NCBI RefSeq assembly: GCF_030253575.1
Contig: NC_080569.1
Location: forward strand, 6,304,001 to 6,368,000
Direction: 5' to 3'
Length of the DNA: 64,000 nucleotides
Source of the DNA: Rhododendron vialii
Taxonomy: Eukaryota; Streptophyta; Magnoliopsida; Ericales; Ericaceae
Shown: in pieces, positions 17,087-26,989 of the stretch
How the letters are laid out: the number at the start of each line of letters is the position of its first letter
How positions within the stretch are numbered: the first letter of the stretch is position 1
Notes under the pieces: generated by a model
What the model saw: only the letters and a program-made list of their open reading frames with translations
Databases searched by the model: none
What the model was told of the DNA's origin: nothing
Made by a program: the position numbers and the translations under genes

Positions 17087-17147
17087 CTACTTCCTCTCTC
17101 TCTGCTCCCCAAATCGTCACCCTCGATCTCTGTTAGAATTAAGCTTC
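16836..17147 (+). promoter_or_regulatory. TATA box and CT-rich leader of the CRF gene
   Basis: A TATAAATA box lies at 16836-16843, 312 bp before the CRF start codon. The leader that follows is packed with CT microsatellites (about 16879-16900, 17031-17080, 17093-17104), typical of plant 5' UTRs. An ATG at 16870 opens an 88-codon upstream frame ending at 17136. Whether it is in the mRNA depends on the exact start site, which the TATA position places very near 16870. Confidence 0.6.
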
Positions 17148-18143
17148 ATGGTGTGCAGGGAGGGTCTCTCCTTCACCTCCCCCATGCCTTCCCCTACTCT
17201 GACAAAACTATCACTCATCAAAACCACTCACACCATCCACCACCCTAAACCCACCTCCTCCGCCGACTCCCCAACCGCTTTCGGCCACAGAATCGTCCGC
17301 ATCATCCTCACCGACGCCGACGCCACCGACTCTTCCTCCGACGAAGAAAGCGAACAAGTCGTCAGGAGGAGAGTCAAGAGACTCGTCAAACAAATCAACA
17401 TCGACCAATCCCCTCATGTCCAATCCGTAAGGAAACCAGCGAAGAGTAGTGGTAAGAAGAGGAGGTTTGACTCGCCGGAATCTGACGTCACCCGTTGGAA
17501 GAAATTCCGCGGCGTACGTCGACGTCCCTGGGGCCGATGGGCGGCAGAGATCCGAGATCCGGCCCGGAGAAAACGGGTCTGGCTCGGGACTTACGACACG
17601 GCCGAGGAAGCCGCCACGGTGTACGATCGAGCTGCCGTTATGTTGAAAGGTCCTGCCGCCGTTACGAACTTTCCGACGGTAACGGAGGGTAAGACGGAGG
17701 AAGGGGTAGAATTGGAAAACGTGGCGGCTTTGTCGCCCACGTCCGTCCTCCGTTACGAGGATTTAACGGCGGTCGAGGGCAAGACGGAGGGAACAGAATT
17801 GGGAGGCGTGGCGGTTTCGTCGCCGACGTCGGTGCTGCGTTACGAGGATTTGACGTCGTTTAGTCACGGCGACGTGGACGAGACGGCGGTGGATGGTGGC
17901 AATAGTACGGAAGGGGATGGGTTGGGAAACGTGGCAGACTCGTCGTCGCCCACGTCAGCCGTCCGTTACGAGGAAGAGTTAACGCCGTTCGATGGGTTCA
18001 GTTACGGTGACGTTGACGCCTTTGGTTTCGACATCGATATGCCGTTAAGCCTGCCGGATTTCGCTATGTCGGAGGGTTTCTACGGCGAGGACGATCTGAG
18101 CGTTGAGTTCGACGTCGACGATTTCCTCGTTGACGTGAGATAA
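17148..18143 (+). CDS. Cytokinin response factor, AP2/ERF group VI transcription factor
   Basis: Intronless, 331 residues from the ATG at 17148; a Met at residue 13 is the alternative start. The group-defining CRF domain is present at about 48-68 ([20 protein letters not shown]), followed by a basic region and one AP2/ERF domain at 119-176 ([19 protein letters not shown], then [12 protein letters not shown]). The Ala and Asp typical of ERFs, which recognise GCC boxes, are in place. The C-terminus carries SPTSVL, the putative MAP-kinase site of CRFs, but in three copies (196, 225, and SPTSAV at 267), each in a repeat of about 30 residues. Acidic ends (DDFLVDV) suggest activation. CRFs respond to cytokinin through the two-component pathway and act in the nucleus. 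No lesion seen. Confidence 0.96.
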   Translation: MVCREGLSFTSPMPSPTLTKLSLIKTTHTIHHPKPTSSADSPTAFGHRIVRIILTDADATDSSSDEESEQVVRRRVKRLVKQINIDQSPHVQSVRKPAKSSGKKRRFDSPESDVTRWKKFRGVRRRPWGRWAAEIRDPARRKRVWLGTYDTAEEAATVYDRAAVMLKGPAAVTNFPTVTEGKTEEGVELENVAALSPTSVLRYEDLTAVEGKTEGTELGGVAVSSPTSVLRYEDLTSFSHGDVDETAVDGGNSTEGDGLGNVADSSSPTSAVRYEEELTPFDGFSYGDVDAFGFDIDMPLSLPDFAMSEGFYGEDDLSVEFDVDDFLVDVR

Positions 18144-19395
18144 ATATGCTACCTACGAGATACTAGAATTATCTCTTGTCTTTTGAGTGGGGACTTGTTG
18201 GTAATTTTGAGAAAAATACAGGGGCTCATCTGTAATACTATGAAAGTGCTTATTCGTTGACTGCTACGGAGTGCTGTACTGTATGTGTATAGTTCGATTA
18301 ATATACGGCGATTATGTCAGGTGTGAGTGATAAGATGAATTTTGTAGAATTGTATTTGTTATTTATTGGTAATTAAATTGATATTCGCGTTTCACTCTAT
18401 ACTGATGGCGCTTTATTTTGTTTATGAAGTTATCAATAATTTTACGTTAAAATTAGAGCGCAATCAATAAAAAATGGAACGTGAAAGTCAGCTTTCATTA
18501 TATTTGGTAATTGTGATTAGAAATGACAAGTGCATACGTATTGAATGTTACAGAGTTGGAAAGGAAGACATTTACAAACCCCAAAGGTTGATAAGGTGGG
18601 TATAATATAGTAATAAATACTTAACCATGAGGTTGCATATTCAAATTTTACACATGTCAATCATCTCAAATCTTGAGGCCAATGGGCGTTATATATGGTC
18701 GTTATCTTCATAGATTTGAAATTAGTTGAAGTGCATGTAAATTGGTCTGAACATTTATTTAAAAAAAAAAAGATATTTAGGATATTTGTAAGGTCATACT
18801 ATATTATACTCCTAGTTCACTTAATTATATATGCACGTGATAGAAAAAAGTGGTAGTGGTTACAGTATTTGTTAGTAGTAGTAGTTTACTATTTTTCTTG
18901 ATTTTTTATGTAATGGTGGAATGGATCTTTGACGTGTATTTCTTTACAAGTGGAGTGGGGGCAGAGTGTGTTTTCAAAGCTATATATGCTAAGCTGGAAG
19001 CCTGGATTGGAATGGTTTTTTGAGGTGGAAAGTGGACACGTGCTTTGGAAAAAATGGGAGGCTCCCCAAAGTTATCACTTGTCTGTGATAGTGTGATTAG
19101 TGGGGGGTGGGGGGCTCCATCTAGACCGAATTATTTATTGCCTGGATCTTGAAGTTTCAACTCCCCATGTCCCCTTCAGGATTACCTACTTTCACAAGTC
19201 TCTCCCTGGCCGCCTCTCTCCGGGCCAAGAACAGATATAGTGGTGAAGATTTTTGGGGTGAGAAGTAATAAGAAAGATAGATACAAAGATGTGAGTAACA
19301 ACTACCGACAGGTGGAAAGAAAATTTATTAGAAATCGAACCGAGTCGGAGAAAGTGGTTCTGGAAACACAATTTTCTCTATTTTCCCTTTGAGTC
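18144..19395. other. 3' flank of CRF, SINE-like fragment, no gene
   Basis: After the 3' UTR the only structure I see is a SINE-like stretch at about 18590-18775. It has a box-B-like ttgcatattcaaatttt, a tail phrase attagttgaagtgcatgtaa attggtctgaacat (also found elsewhere in the window), and a closing A-run. Otherwise unremarkable AT-rich sequence. Confidence 0.45.
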
Positions 19396-19399
19396 CTTC

Positions 19400-19536
19400 T
19401 ACCACCGCACCCATTTACACACTCATTCACACATCTATACTCACAACAAAAGTGAAGCCCGCACACACTACACATCCAGTGTGTATGGGCCCCACCCTTG
19501 TTGTGAGTGTGGGTGTGGGAATGAGTGTGGTGTTAG
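19400..19536. mobile_element. GTGTG-rich foldback MITE, copy 1
   Basis: An imperfect hairpin: accaccgcacccatttacac at the left pairs with the right end gggaatgagtgtggtgtta. The centre carries cagtgtgtatgggccccac. A relative with the same centre and arms lies at 50214-50329, which supports a mobile family rather than chance repeats. Confidence 0.65.
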
Positions 19537-20411
19537 AATTATTGTTTCCCCTTTCTTCAGCCTAGTGTTTCCAACATCTAACAATGTCTAGGGACTCTAA
19601 ACTCTATAGGCAAGACAAGTTTAAGAGAGTACACTCTGCTTTGTTGTCTACCGGCACATTCACCTTCCAAAACATTTTTAATGCGTTGATTGCAGTACAA
19701 CAGTTCATCTTCAATAGAACTGTCACATCCACGAATTTTAATATAAATAATACTACTTCTTCAAATATTAAAATATCATCTTTATACATACCCAAAATGT
19801 TATGCAAAACATCATCAGATTGACCAATATCCTCACATATTAATGCTCAAAAAGAGAAGAAGTTATACATCTTTTACAATCCTTCATAATTGAACGTGTT
19901 ATAACGAAACTACATATTTCTTTACTCAGAACACATTTTACATGAAACGATGGCATAATTAAATACAAGGCTTTTAAAATAACACCCGACTTGTTCTCCA
20001 AGCTCTCCAAGCTATATGCTTAGGTGGGTACTTGAAAATGAAGGATCGAGCAAACACGCGCCCAGTAAAAAAATCTCTAACTAACTCTATGTGCTTATAA
20101 AAGATGAGTGCCAAGGGAAAACATTTTTAATAAAAACAATAGCGTTTTGACCAAGAGTAAAATATGTGACTCAACCTCAACACTTAACAACAAAACAAAA
20201 CTTACATTGAACTCTATCCTATGCACGCCAATCTTCTTAACCTCGCACAAACACTTTTTGCTTATAACCTCTATTTGCCATCATCATTATCGTATATCCT
20301 TGTTACATTCCCCTTTAATAACCCAGAAACATTTCGGGTTCTTTAAACAATCGTTTTCTCTTTCATGTCTCACTTCACTAACTCACGTGCATCTCATCTA
20401 AGCATACATAT

Positions 20412-20744
20412 TACTAGGTCTGTGCAAAAAACTCGCCCACCCAACCCGACCCGATGGGTTTCGGGTGGGGTCGAACATGTGGTTCGGACGGGTATGGGTT
20501 CACTTTTTGTTAAAAATTAGTTTTCGGTTTAGGGCTCAAGGCGGTGCGTTTCTTACCTGACCCAACCCGACCAATTCATAAAAGACTAATTCGGTTTTGG
20601 TCGGACCCGATCCGGTGAAAAAAATCGAGTTCGCGGACGGTTCTTACCCCTCTTCTGTTCGGTTTGCAGGCCTAAAATATTGCTACTCGACTGGTCAGGG
20701 ACGGGTTCGAGGTCAAACCCGACCCGCCCGACCAGTGCACACCC
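20412..20744 (-). mobile_element. GC-rich non-autonomous element, copy 1, with long target duplication
   Basis: Rich in cccgacccg/gggtcggg words. It is bracketed by catctaagcatacata on both sides (20396-20411 and 20745-20760), a 16-bp direct repeat that looks like a target-site duplication. Its other relative at 21240 lies in the opposite orientation and shares the gtgcaaaaaac end and the accacatgttcg interior. The TSD length suggests retroposition, but no poly-A is seen. Confidence 0.6.
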
Positions 20745-21240
20745 TCATCTAAGCATACATACTACGTATAAAGAAGGCAAACATGATCACTTCAAACCCA
20801 ACCTCAACACGACATCAAAGAACACACTCGACTACCCAGTTTAATCTTCTCAATATCAGGTTAACACTTATCGTATCCTCCCTTCTGTTTTCTTTATCAC
20901 GTTTTCATGTTAGTGTCGATATATCATCATTTATTTCGCTTTCCCACCCATGACTTATATTCTCACCCATGAACTTAGACCACCTTTTTGGCCTTTTGGG
21001 TTGAGTTAATTATTCGATGGCTACAATTAAACGAAAACGTACACGAGTTTGACCAACCTAATGCAAGAAAATTTCATATCATGTGGGGATCCCTATCTGG
21101 AAAAGAATTGACAGGTAAACCTCTGACAGAGCAAGTCTCTAAATTTTAGATTTTAACATAGACTTTTCACGACCCTACAATTTCCCCGTGGGCATTAATA
21201 TCTAAAAGTAAAACATTTCTTGTGTATTTCAACATAAGTA

Positions 21241-21592
21241 GGGGTATGCAAGGGTTGGACGAGATGGGTTCGGCCCCAAATCCAAATCCGACTCGACTGG
21301 TCAGGCATCGATTGTTATGGCCCCGAATCCGAACCGAACAAGTGGGAATAACCATCCGCGTGTCCGATTTTTTTGGTCGGGTCGGATCCGACCAAACTGA
21401 AGTAATCTATATGAATTGGTCCTCTTTTGGTCGGGTCGGGTAAGAAAACAGCACCCTGAGCCTCGAACCGAAAATTAATTTTTTTTCAAAAAATGAACCC
21501 ATACCCTACCGAACCACATGTTCGGCCCCGCCCGAAACCTTTCGGGTCAAGTCGTGTCCGTCGGGCCAAGGGTTTTTTGCACACCCCTATAA
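21241..21592 (+). mobile_element. GC-rich non-autonomous element, copy 2 (inverted relative of copy 1)
   Basis: The ends aggggtatgca and tgcacacccct are short inverted repeats. The right two-thirds match the reverse complement of the element at 20412-20744, including cgaaccgaaaattaa and ggttttttgcacaccc. ATAAG occurs next to both ends and may be the target duplication. No coding capacity. Confidence 0.6.
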
Positions 21593-21599
21593 GGAAGGG

Positions 21600-22390
21600 T
21601 CTTCCGAGAATGTTCTTGCCCCTTCTCAGAATCTTCAACTTTCTTACAAGTATTTTTTATTTTAAGTATATAGGAAAAAAATCTTCCATTTTCTTTGACA
21701 GGGTCCTAATAAAAGTATGTAATATAAACGCAACAAAATACATAGCTTTCAAACATTGAGGTAATCAAACTCGGGGATTGAGTCTTGAATGGGTATAAAA
21801 TTATTCTTAGCGTTGTGGATCGTTTGGATTTCGGATTACGAATTTGATGCCATCATTTCTTACTTCTATTAATTTTTGTACTAATAATTTCAGAGATAAA
21901 TGAAATTTCTTTTGCCTTTGAAAAAAAACATCGAGGTAATCAAAACTAAAAGGAGGAAAAAAAGAGAGGTAAATGAAGTTCTTTCCCGACATCAAGAGGC
22001 AAAATTCTGACATAGTGGATGGGCTGGAGGGGCAACAACAAAATGATAGCCAGTGGGGGAGCCCCCACCTTCTTTGGTCACGCTTACGCATATCCTGTAG
22101 TCCACAGACACCTATTTTACCCAAACAAAGTAAGTAGTTACTATTTTTTTAAGAATGTAATTTTAAACTTAAAAATAATATATTTATACAAATAATTTTT
22201 CTAGCAATATGAATTTGGTTTGATAAATTTCATTAAGATCTTTTGAAAGGTGAAAAAAAATTTATTTGCGTAAATAAATTCTTTTTTAGTTTAAAAATAT
22301 GAAATAAATACTTATTTTTAAAAAAAACAATGCGAAATGGCTCTAAGTACTAATAATAAGTAAGTCGAGAGAGAGCACTATGTAACAAAA

Positions 22391-22422
<32 letters not shown>

Positions 22423-23140
22423 TCAAACATGTTCTATTATCGTCATTTCATGAGAAGTCATTAATTCGAATATCAATCGATAGACCGATGATTTTTATTT
22501 CATTCATCTCTTTTTTGGTGGAGCTCTCAAAGTTAAGTCGGACGATCATAGAATATATCCAGGACATTTACCACTCTCAAATGATGCAATTAGATAGGCG
22601 TATTATATTTTGTGGGGGAGGGGGCTTCCTCAAAAGAAAATCGGAATGATTTTAAGTCTCCGTTTTGCTAAATTTTTTATTTTTTAAATATTCATTTTCT
22701 ATTTTATAAGAATAAGTTATTCTTTCATAATATATTATATTTAATTTAAAAAATAAATATTTATTAATATTTTTCCAATAAGTACAGATAAGTACCTTTT
22801 TTTTTTTAGCAAACAAGGCCTAAAAAAAGAAATTGGATTTGGTGGGTCCAACGGTTGGTGACCAAACAGATTCGAAAGCAACAATTTAAGTAACAAAATG
22901 CCACAACAATGGCGATCGATCAAGAGCCACGACAGGCAACAGCCGCCTTCCACTGTACACCCACTTACCAAATGTGTCATTAATAAAACATGCACCTGCA
23001 TAAAGTAATTTGCAAATTGCAAATGGTGATGTCAATGCAAGCACAACAATTCAGTCCGGTGATGTCCAAGAGGGGATGAACTTACATCCTCGGTTGCGTG
23101 AGATTGTAAGAGATAAATCTGGCGAATTCTTTAATCTCGA
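21600..23140. other. Intergenic; LINE-like tail, no gene
   Basis: No gene supported. Sequence at about 21800-21932 ends in aaatgaaatttcttttgcc plus an A-run, resembling a non-LTR retroposon 3' tail seen elsewhere in this window. A (CA)n tract lies at 22409-22423. The remainder is AT-rich. Confidence 0.4.
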
Positions 23141-23148
23141 CGTAAAAG

Positions 23149-24600
23149 GTCTGTTTTTGACCGGACCAAGAAGGGTAATAGTCAAGGTGCGCATAAATTG
23201 GTCCAAACATTTCTGACCGTCGAATCAAAAAATTTAAACGAAAAGGTTAACCAATCAAGTCTTGTATCAGCATTATCGGTATCCAAAGGGATGTATCTAT
23301 GCAGATGCTGGTTATTATGCTATAGCTTATAACCACGGACAGCTCGAGCTCAATCTGGATTTGTTGAAATATACACAAATATACACTAAAACTCAAATGT
23401 TCTTGGAAGCGTTCGATGTAGGTAAACACTACACCATGCATGTGAAACTCAAACGCATTAAATGGTGTACGACACATTTTTATCTGAATCTGTGGCTGGA
23501 TACGCTTGTTGGAAGCATTTTTTAAAAAAAGCTAGCAATATCCTTTTTAGAAGCACCCAGAAAAAAGAAAAAACAGAAGAGAGAATAAAGGAAATTGAAA
23601 AGTCAATGTATGGTGTGCTGATGTATATCGCCGTAGCAAAAAAAAAAAAATGTATGGTGTGCTGGCTGCAGGCCGTGGATTTTTAATAAAAAGTTTTGAG
23701 TAATTATAAAATATAACGAGGTTTGACATTATATTATGATGTTGCATTCAAGTTTGATGGAGTAGTTTACTTATATAAATTTAGGCTCCGTTCCACTCAT
23801 TAAAATATGTACTCATTTTTTAAATAAATTTTTAAAAATAAAAATATATTTTTGAAATAAAGACGATATATAAGGCCTGTTTTTGACCGGACCAAGAAGG
23901 GTAATAGTCGAGGTGCGCATAAATTGGTCCAAACACTTCTGACTGTCGAATCAAAAAATTTAAACGAAAAGGTTAACCAATCAAGTCTTGTATCAGCATT
24001 ATCGGTATCCAAAGGAATGTATCTATGCAGATGCTGGTTATTATGCTATAGCTTATAACCACGGACAGCTCGAGCTCAATCTGGATTTGTTGAAATATAC
24101 ACAAATATACACTAAAACTCAAATGTTTTTGGAAGCGTTCGATGTAGGTAAACGCTACACCATGCATGTGAAACTCAAACGCATTAAATGGCGTATGACA
24201 CATTTTTATCTGAATCTGTGGCCGGATACGCTTGTTGGAAGCATTTTTTTAAAAAAGCTAGCAGTATCCTTTTTAGAAGCACCCAGAACAAAGAAAAAAC
24301 AGAAGAGAGAATAAAGGAAATTGAAAAGTCAATGTATGGTGTGCTGATGTATATCGCCGTGGCAAAAAAAAAAAATGTATGGTGTGCTGGCTGCAGGCCG
24401 TGGATTTTTAATAAAAAGTTTTGAGTAATTATAAAATATAACGAGGTTTGACATTATATTATGATGTTGCATTCAAGTTTGATGGAGTAGTTTACTTATA
24501 TAAATTTAGGCCCCGTTCCACTCATTAAAATATGTACTCATTTTTTAAATAAATTTTTAAAAATAAAAAAATATATTTGAAATAAAGACGATATATTGTG
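23149..24600. repeat. 726-bp direct tandem duplication
   Basis: Unit A (about 23149-23874) and unit B (about 23875-24600) align with a constant offset of 726 bases and roughly 98% identity by eye. Each unit holds a SINE-like tail phrase, an unrecognised 87-108 codon open frame (starting MYQHYRYPK), a cttgttggaagcattttt tract, and the left half of a MITE. The right breakpoint falls inside that MITE: only unit B is followed by its right half. The shared open frame is not recognised as any protein and its two copies differ in length, so I do not call a gene. Confidence 0.93.
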
Positions 24601-24663
24601 AGAGAATGACTTGTCTCATAAAACGAGAAATAAATACTTCAAAAAATAGAAATGGAACAGAAC
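24509..24663. mobile_element. MITE (GGNNCGTTCC family), complete copy
   Basis: Ends ggccccgttccact and gaaatggaacagaac are imperfect inverted repeats. The interior phrase aaataaagacgatatattgt plus gagagaatga is shared with the element at 44421-44557, defining a family. A left half-copy ends at about 23874 at the tandem duplication junction. Confidence 0.6.
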
Positions 24664-25056
24664 ATCTTTATAGTGATTTTTTTTCATCTATTTTATAAAT
24701 ATACAAGTAAACTTACTTAGTAAAAAAAAAAAGTAAACTAAATTGTCTGATTGTCCCCTCCCACTTGTAAAAAAACACATTTTGACCTAAAAAATGGTTA
24801 TTTCTTAAAATATTTGGCTAAAAGTAAAAAAGAAGAAGTTACTTTTCTGATTTCTCTTCCGTCGAGACGAATCATTAGCCCACAAAAGCTTGGTATAAAA
24901 CTAACAAATACAGAAAAAATTTAAATAAGGACAATTTCTAGATTTAAATTAAGTTTAAGAGTTCATAAGAACACATCCGCATAAAAAACAAGACACACAC
25001 ATGCAGTCAAAGAGCCGTGTCCAATAAGGAAAACTACCTCCATTGGGGAATCACTG
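24664..25056. other. Intergenic, no gene seen
   Basis: AT-rich sequence with A-runs. No open frame, RNA or element ends recognised. Confidence 0.5.
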
Positions 25057-25057
25057 C

Positions 25058-25290
25058 TTCCTCCGTCCCAAAAAGATGATAATTTTTGAAATTCGTGTTA
25101 TTTTTTATCGCTTATATCTCTCAATCTGTAATATTTTTTATGAGTTTGAAAACTTTGTATAATAGAACTAATCGAAAACTATTAAACAAGATTCATATTG
25201 TATATTTTTTGAGATTCATATTAAAAGATATAAGGAATTGAAATTGGTACGAATATCAAAAATTAACTTCTAATTTGGGACGGAAGGAGT
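25058..25290. mobile_element. Stowaway-type MITE (Tc1/mariner)
   Basis: Terminal inverted repeats cttcctccgtcccaaa and ttgggacggaaggag carry the CTCCGTCCC core characteristic of plant Stowaway elements, 230 bp apart, with an AT-rich interior. The right end is followed by TA. The left TA is not preserved. Confidence 0.88.
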
Positions 25291-25505
25291 AATAAATAGA
25301 CTCAAACTTCTTGACTCCATTTATTTGTGAATCATGAAAAATTGACAACTTCGGAGCGTTTAGCGGCATTGGAAGATGAATGATGACCAAAAAAAAAAAA
25401 AAAAACCTCTTCCATGTGGAGAAGTTTCTCTCTTTATTGTACGAGTAGGCATGTAGCGATAATTTAATTTACTACAACTGTAGAAGATGAAAGATGACCA
25501 CCTAA

Positions 25506-25859
25506 GAGCATCTCCAACCCTCAACTTTAAATTGGGGATGCCAATTTTTTTTGAAGGCTGATGTGGCATTTTGGCATTTTCAATTTGACATCAAAATCTC
25601 CTCTCCAACTCTTATGTCAAATTCTATTTATTCGACATCAAATTATCTCTCTCCAACCTTTATGCCAAAATATAAATGGTTATTTTTTGAAATTTGGCAT
25701 GGAGGAGAAAGGTTGTCAAAGTTGGTATGAGAAGGCTTGCCTTCAAATCCACGTAGGAATTGGCATCAAAGAAGACTGTTAGGTTGGATTGAATTTTGGT
25801 GTCAATTTTTACCGTTAGAATGTCCACGTAGGAATTGACATCTCCCATTGGAGATGCTC
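25506..25859. mobile_element. PIF/Harbinger (Tourist-like) MITE with TAA target duplication
   Basis: Terminal inverted repeats gagcatctccaac and ttggagatgctc are flanked by TAA at 25503-25505 and 25860-25862, the 3-bp duplication of PIF/Harbinger elements. Length 354 bp, non-coding. Related sequence recurs at 62297-62476. Confidence 0.9.
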
Positions 25860-26131
25860 TAAGAAGTACGGACAGATATGGATATGAACATGTGACATGA
25901 TACACGAAAAAAATTAGATATATTCTTACATACATAGTAGGATTTCTACTCTTGTTTAATAGGAAAATTAACTCTGCAAACACCCAAACTAACGAAATCA
26001 AACACTAACTTAGCACAACCACCACACGCAACGAACACTATTTATACATGATTAAGAGATTGTCCATCAAAAATACAAAGCACAAGGCATAAGTAGCAGG
26101 CATGACACCATGCCGGCGTGCCATACGTTAA

Positions 26132-26307
26132 GGCTCCGTTCGTTTTGAGATTTTGAATTTGAATTTATAGGCAATGAGTGTAGAGAGTTATAGAGTAATA
26201 ATTAGAAATATAGGTAATGATTGGAGAGAGATTAAGAGAAAAATGAAAATAATAATTGAAGAGAGATATGACAATGATTAGAATTAAAAACGCTAAAACG
26301 AACGGGG
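26132..26307. mobile_element. MITE, CCGTTCGTTTT ends, TAA target duplication
   Basis: The ends ggctccgttcgttttgag and ctaaaacgaacgggg are inverted repeats flanked by TAA (26129-26131 and 26308-26310). 176 bp, non-coding, interior of gagag/aataat words. Related copies: a right half at 31050-31195 and a more distant element at 31511-31630. Confidence 0.82.
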
Positions 26308-26989
26308 TAAATTTTTACTACAAAGGATTATGTATTCCACTTGGGCTGTTTCATATGTATCTCCGTGGGTGGGTCTTCAGCGTGTTTCTGCCCCGGCGTG
26401 TCCGACACGGCGTGCACGATAGTGAGATCGAGTGTATTGGAACCTGCCTAATAGGCTAATAGCTTTGAATTAACAAAACCAAAGTCATGATCAGCCCATC
26501 AAGTTTGACTGGACAAAGGTACCGTTTGAGTGGACACACTTTGACCCTAAAATTGCTAGACAGAGAAGAAGATCAATCGAAGATTCAAAGCCTAGAATGG
26601 TGGAGAACATTTGTAGCTGGAAAGGCGACTAATAACAAGGAGTAAACTCAAAAATCACGAAACCCAGAAATCACGCACCAGCCCATTTTTTTCATCAGGA
26701 TACTCAAGCTGATTATAGTACGCAGGTAGTAAAAACAACTTAAGGCTTTGTTTTGGTTATTTTAATTTTAGTAGTGAGTAGAAAGAGAAATAACAACTTT
26801 TGAAGATGAAGACAGAAATGAAAAGCTTCTCTCAATTGGAACCATCATTACAGTACAATGAAAGGGGTCCCAATTATTTATACAACTTATACAACCAAGG
26901 CTACCACAACTGACTTAATCAATCTCAACAGAAACGTACTTAGCGTAACAAACTTTCTAACTACTTTCCTGACAGAATTAGTGGAGCAG

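Noticed and set aside
17211-17423. Minus-strand frame opposite the CRF gene
   Set aside because: Shadow of the CRF coding strand; Gly/Val-rich artefact.
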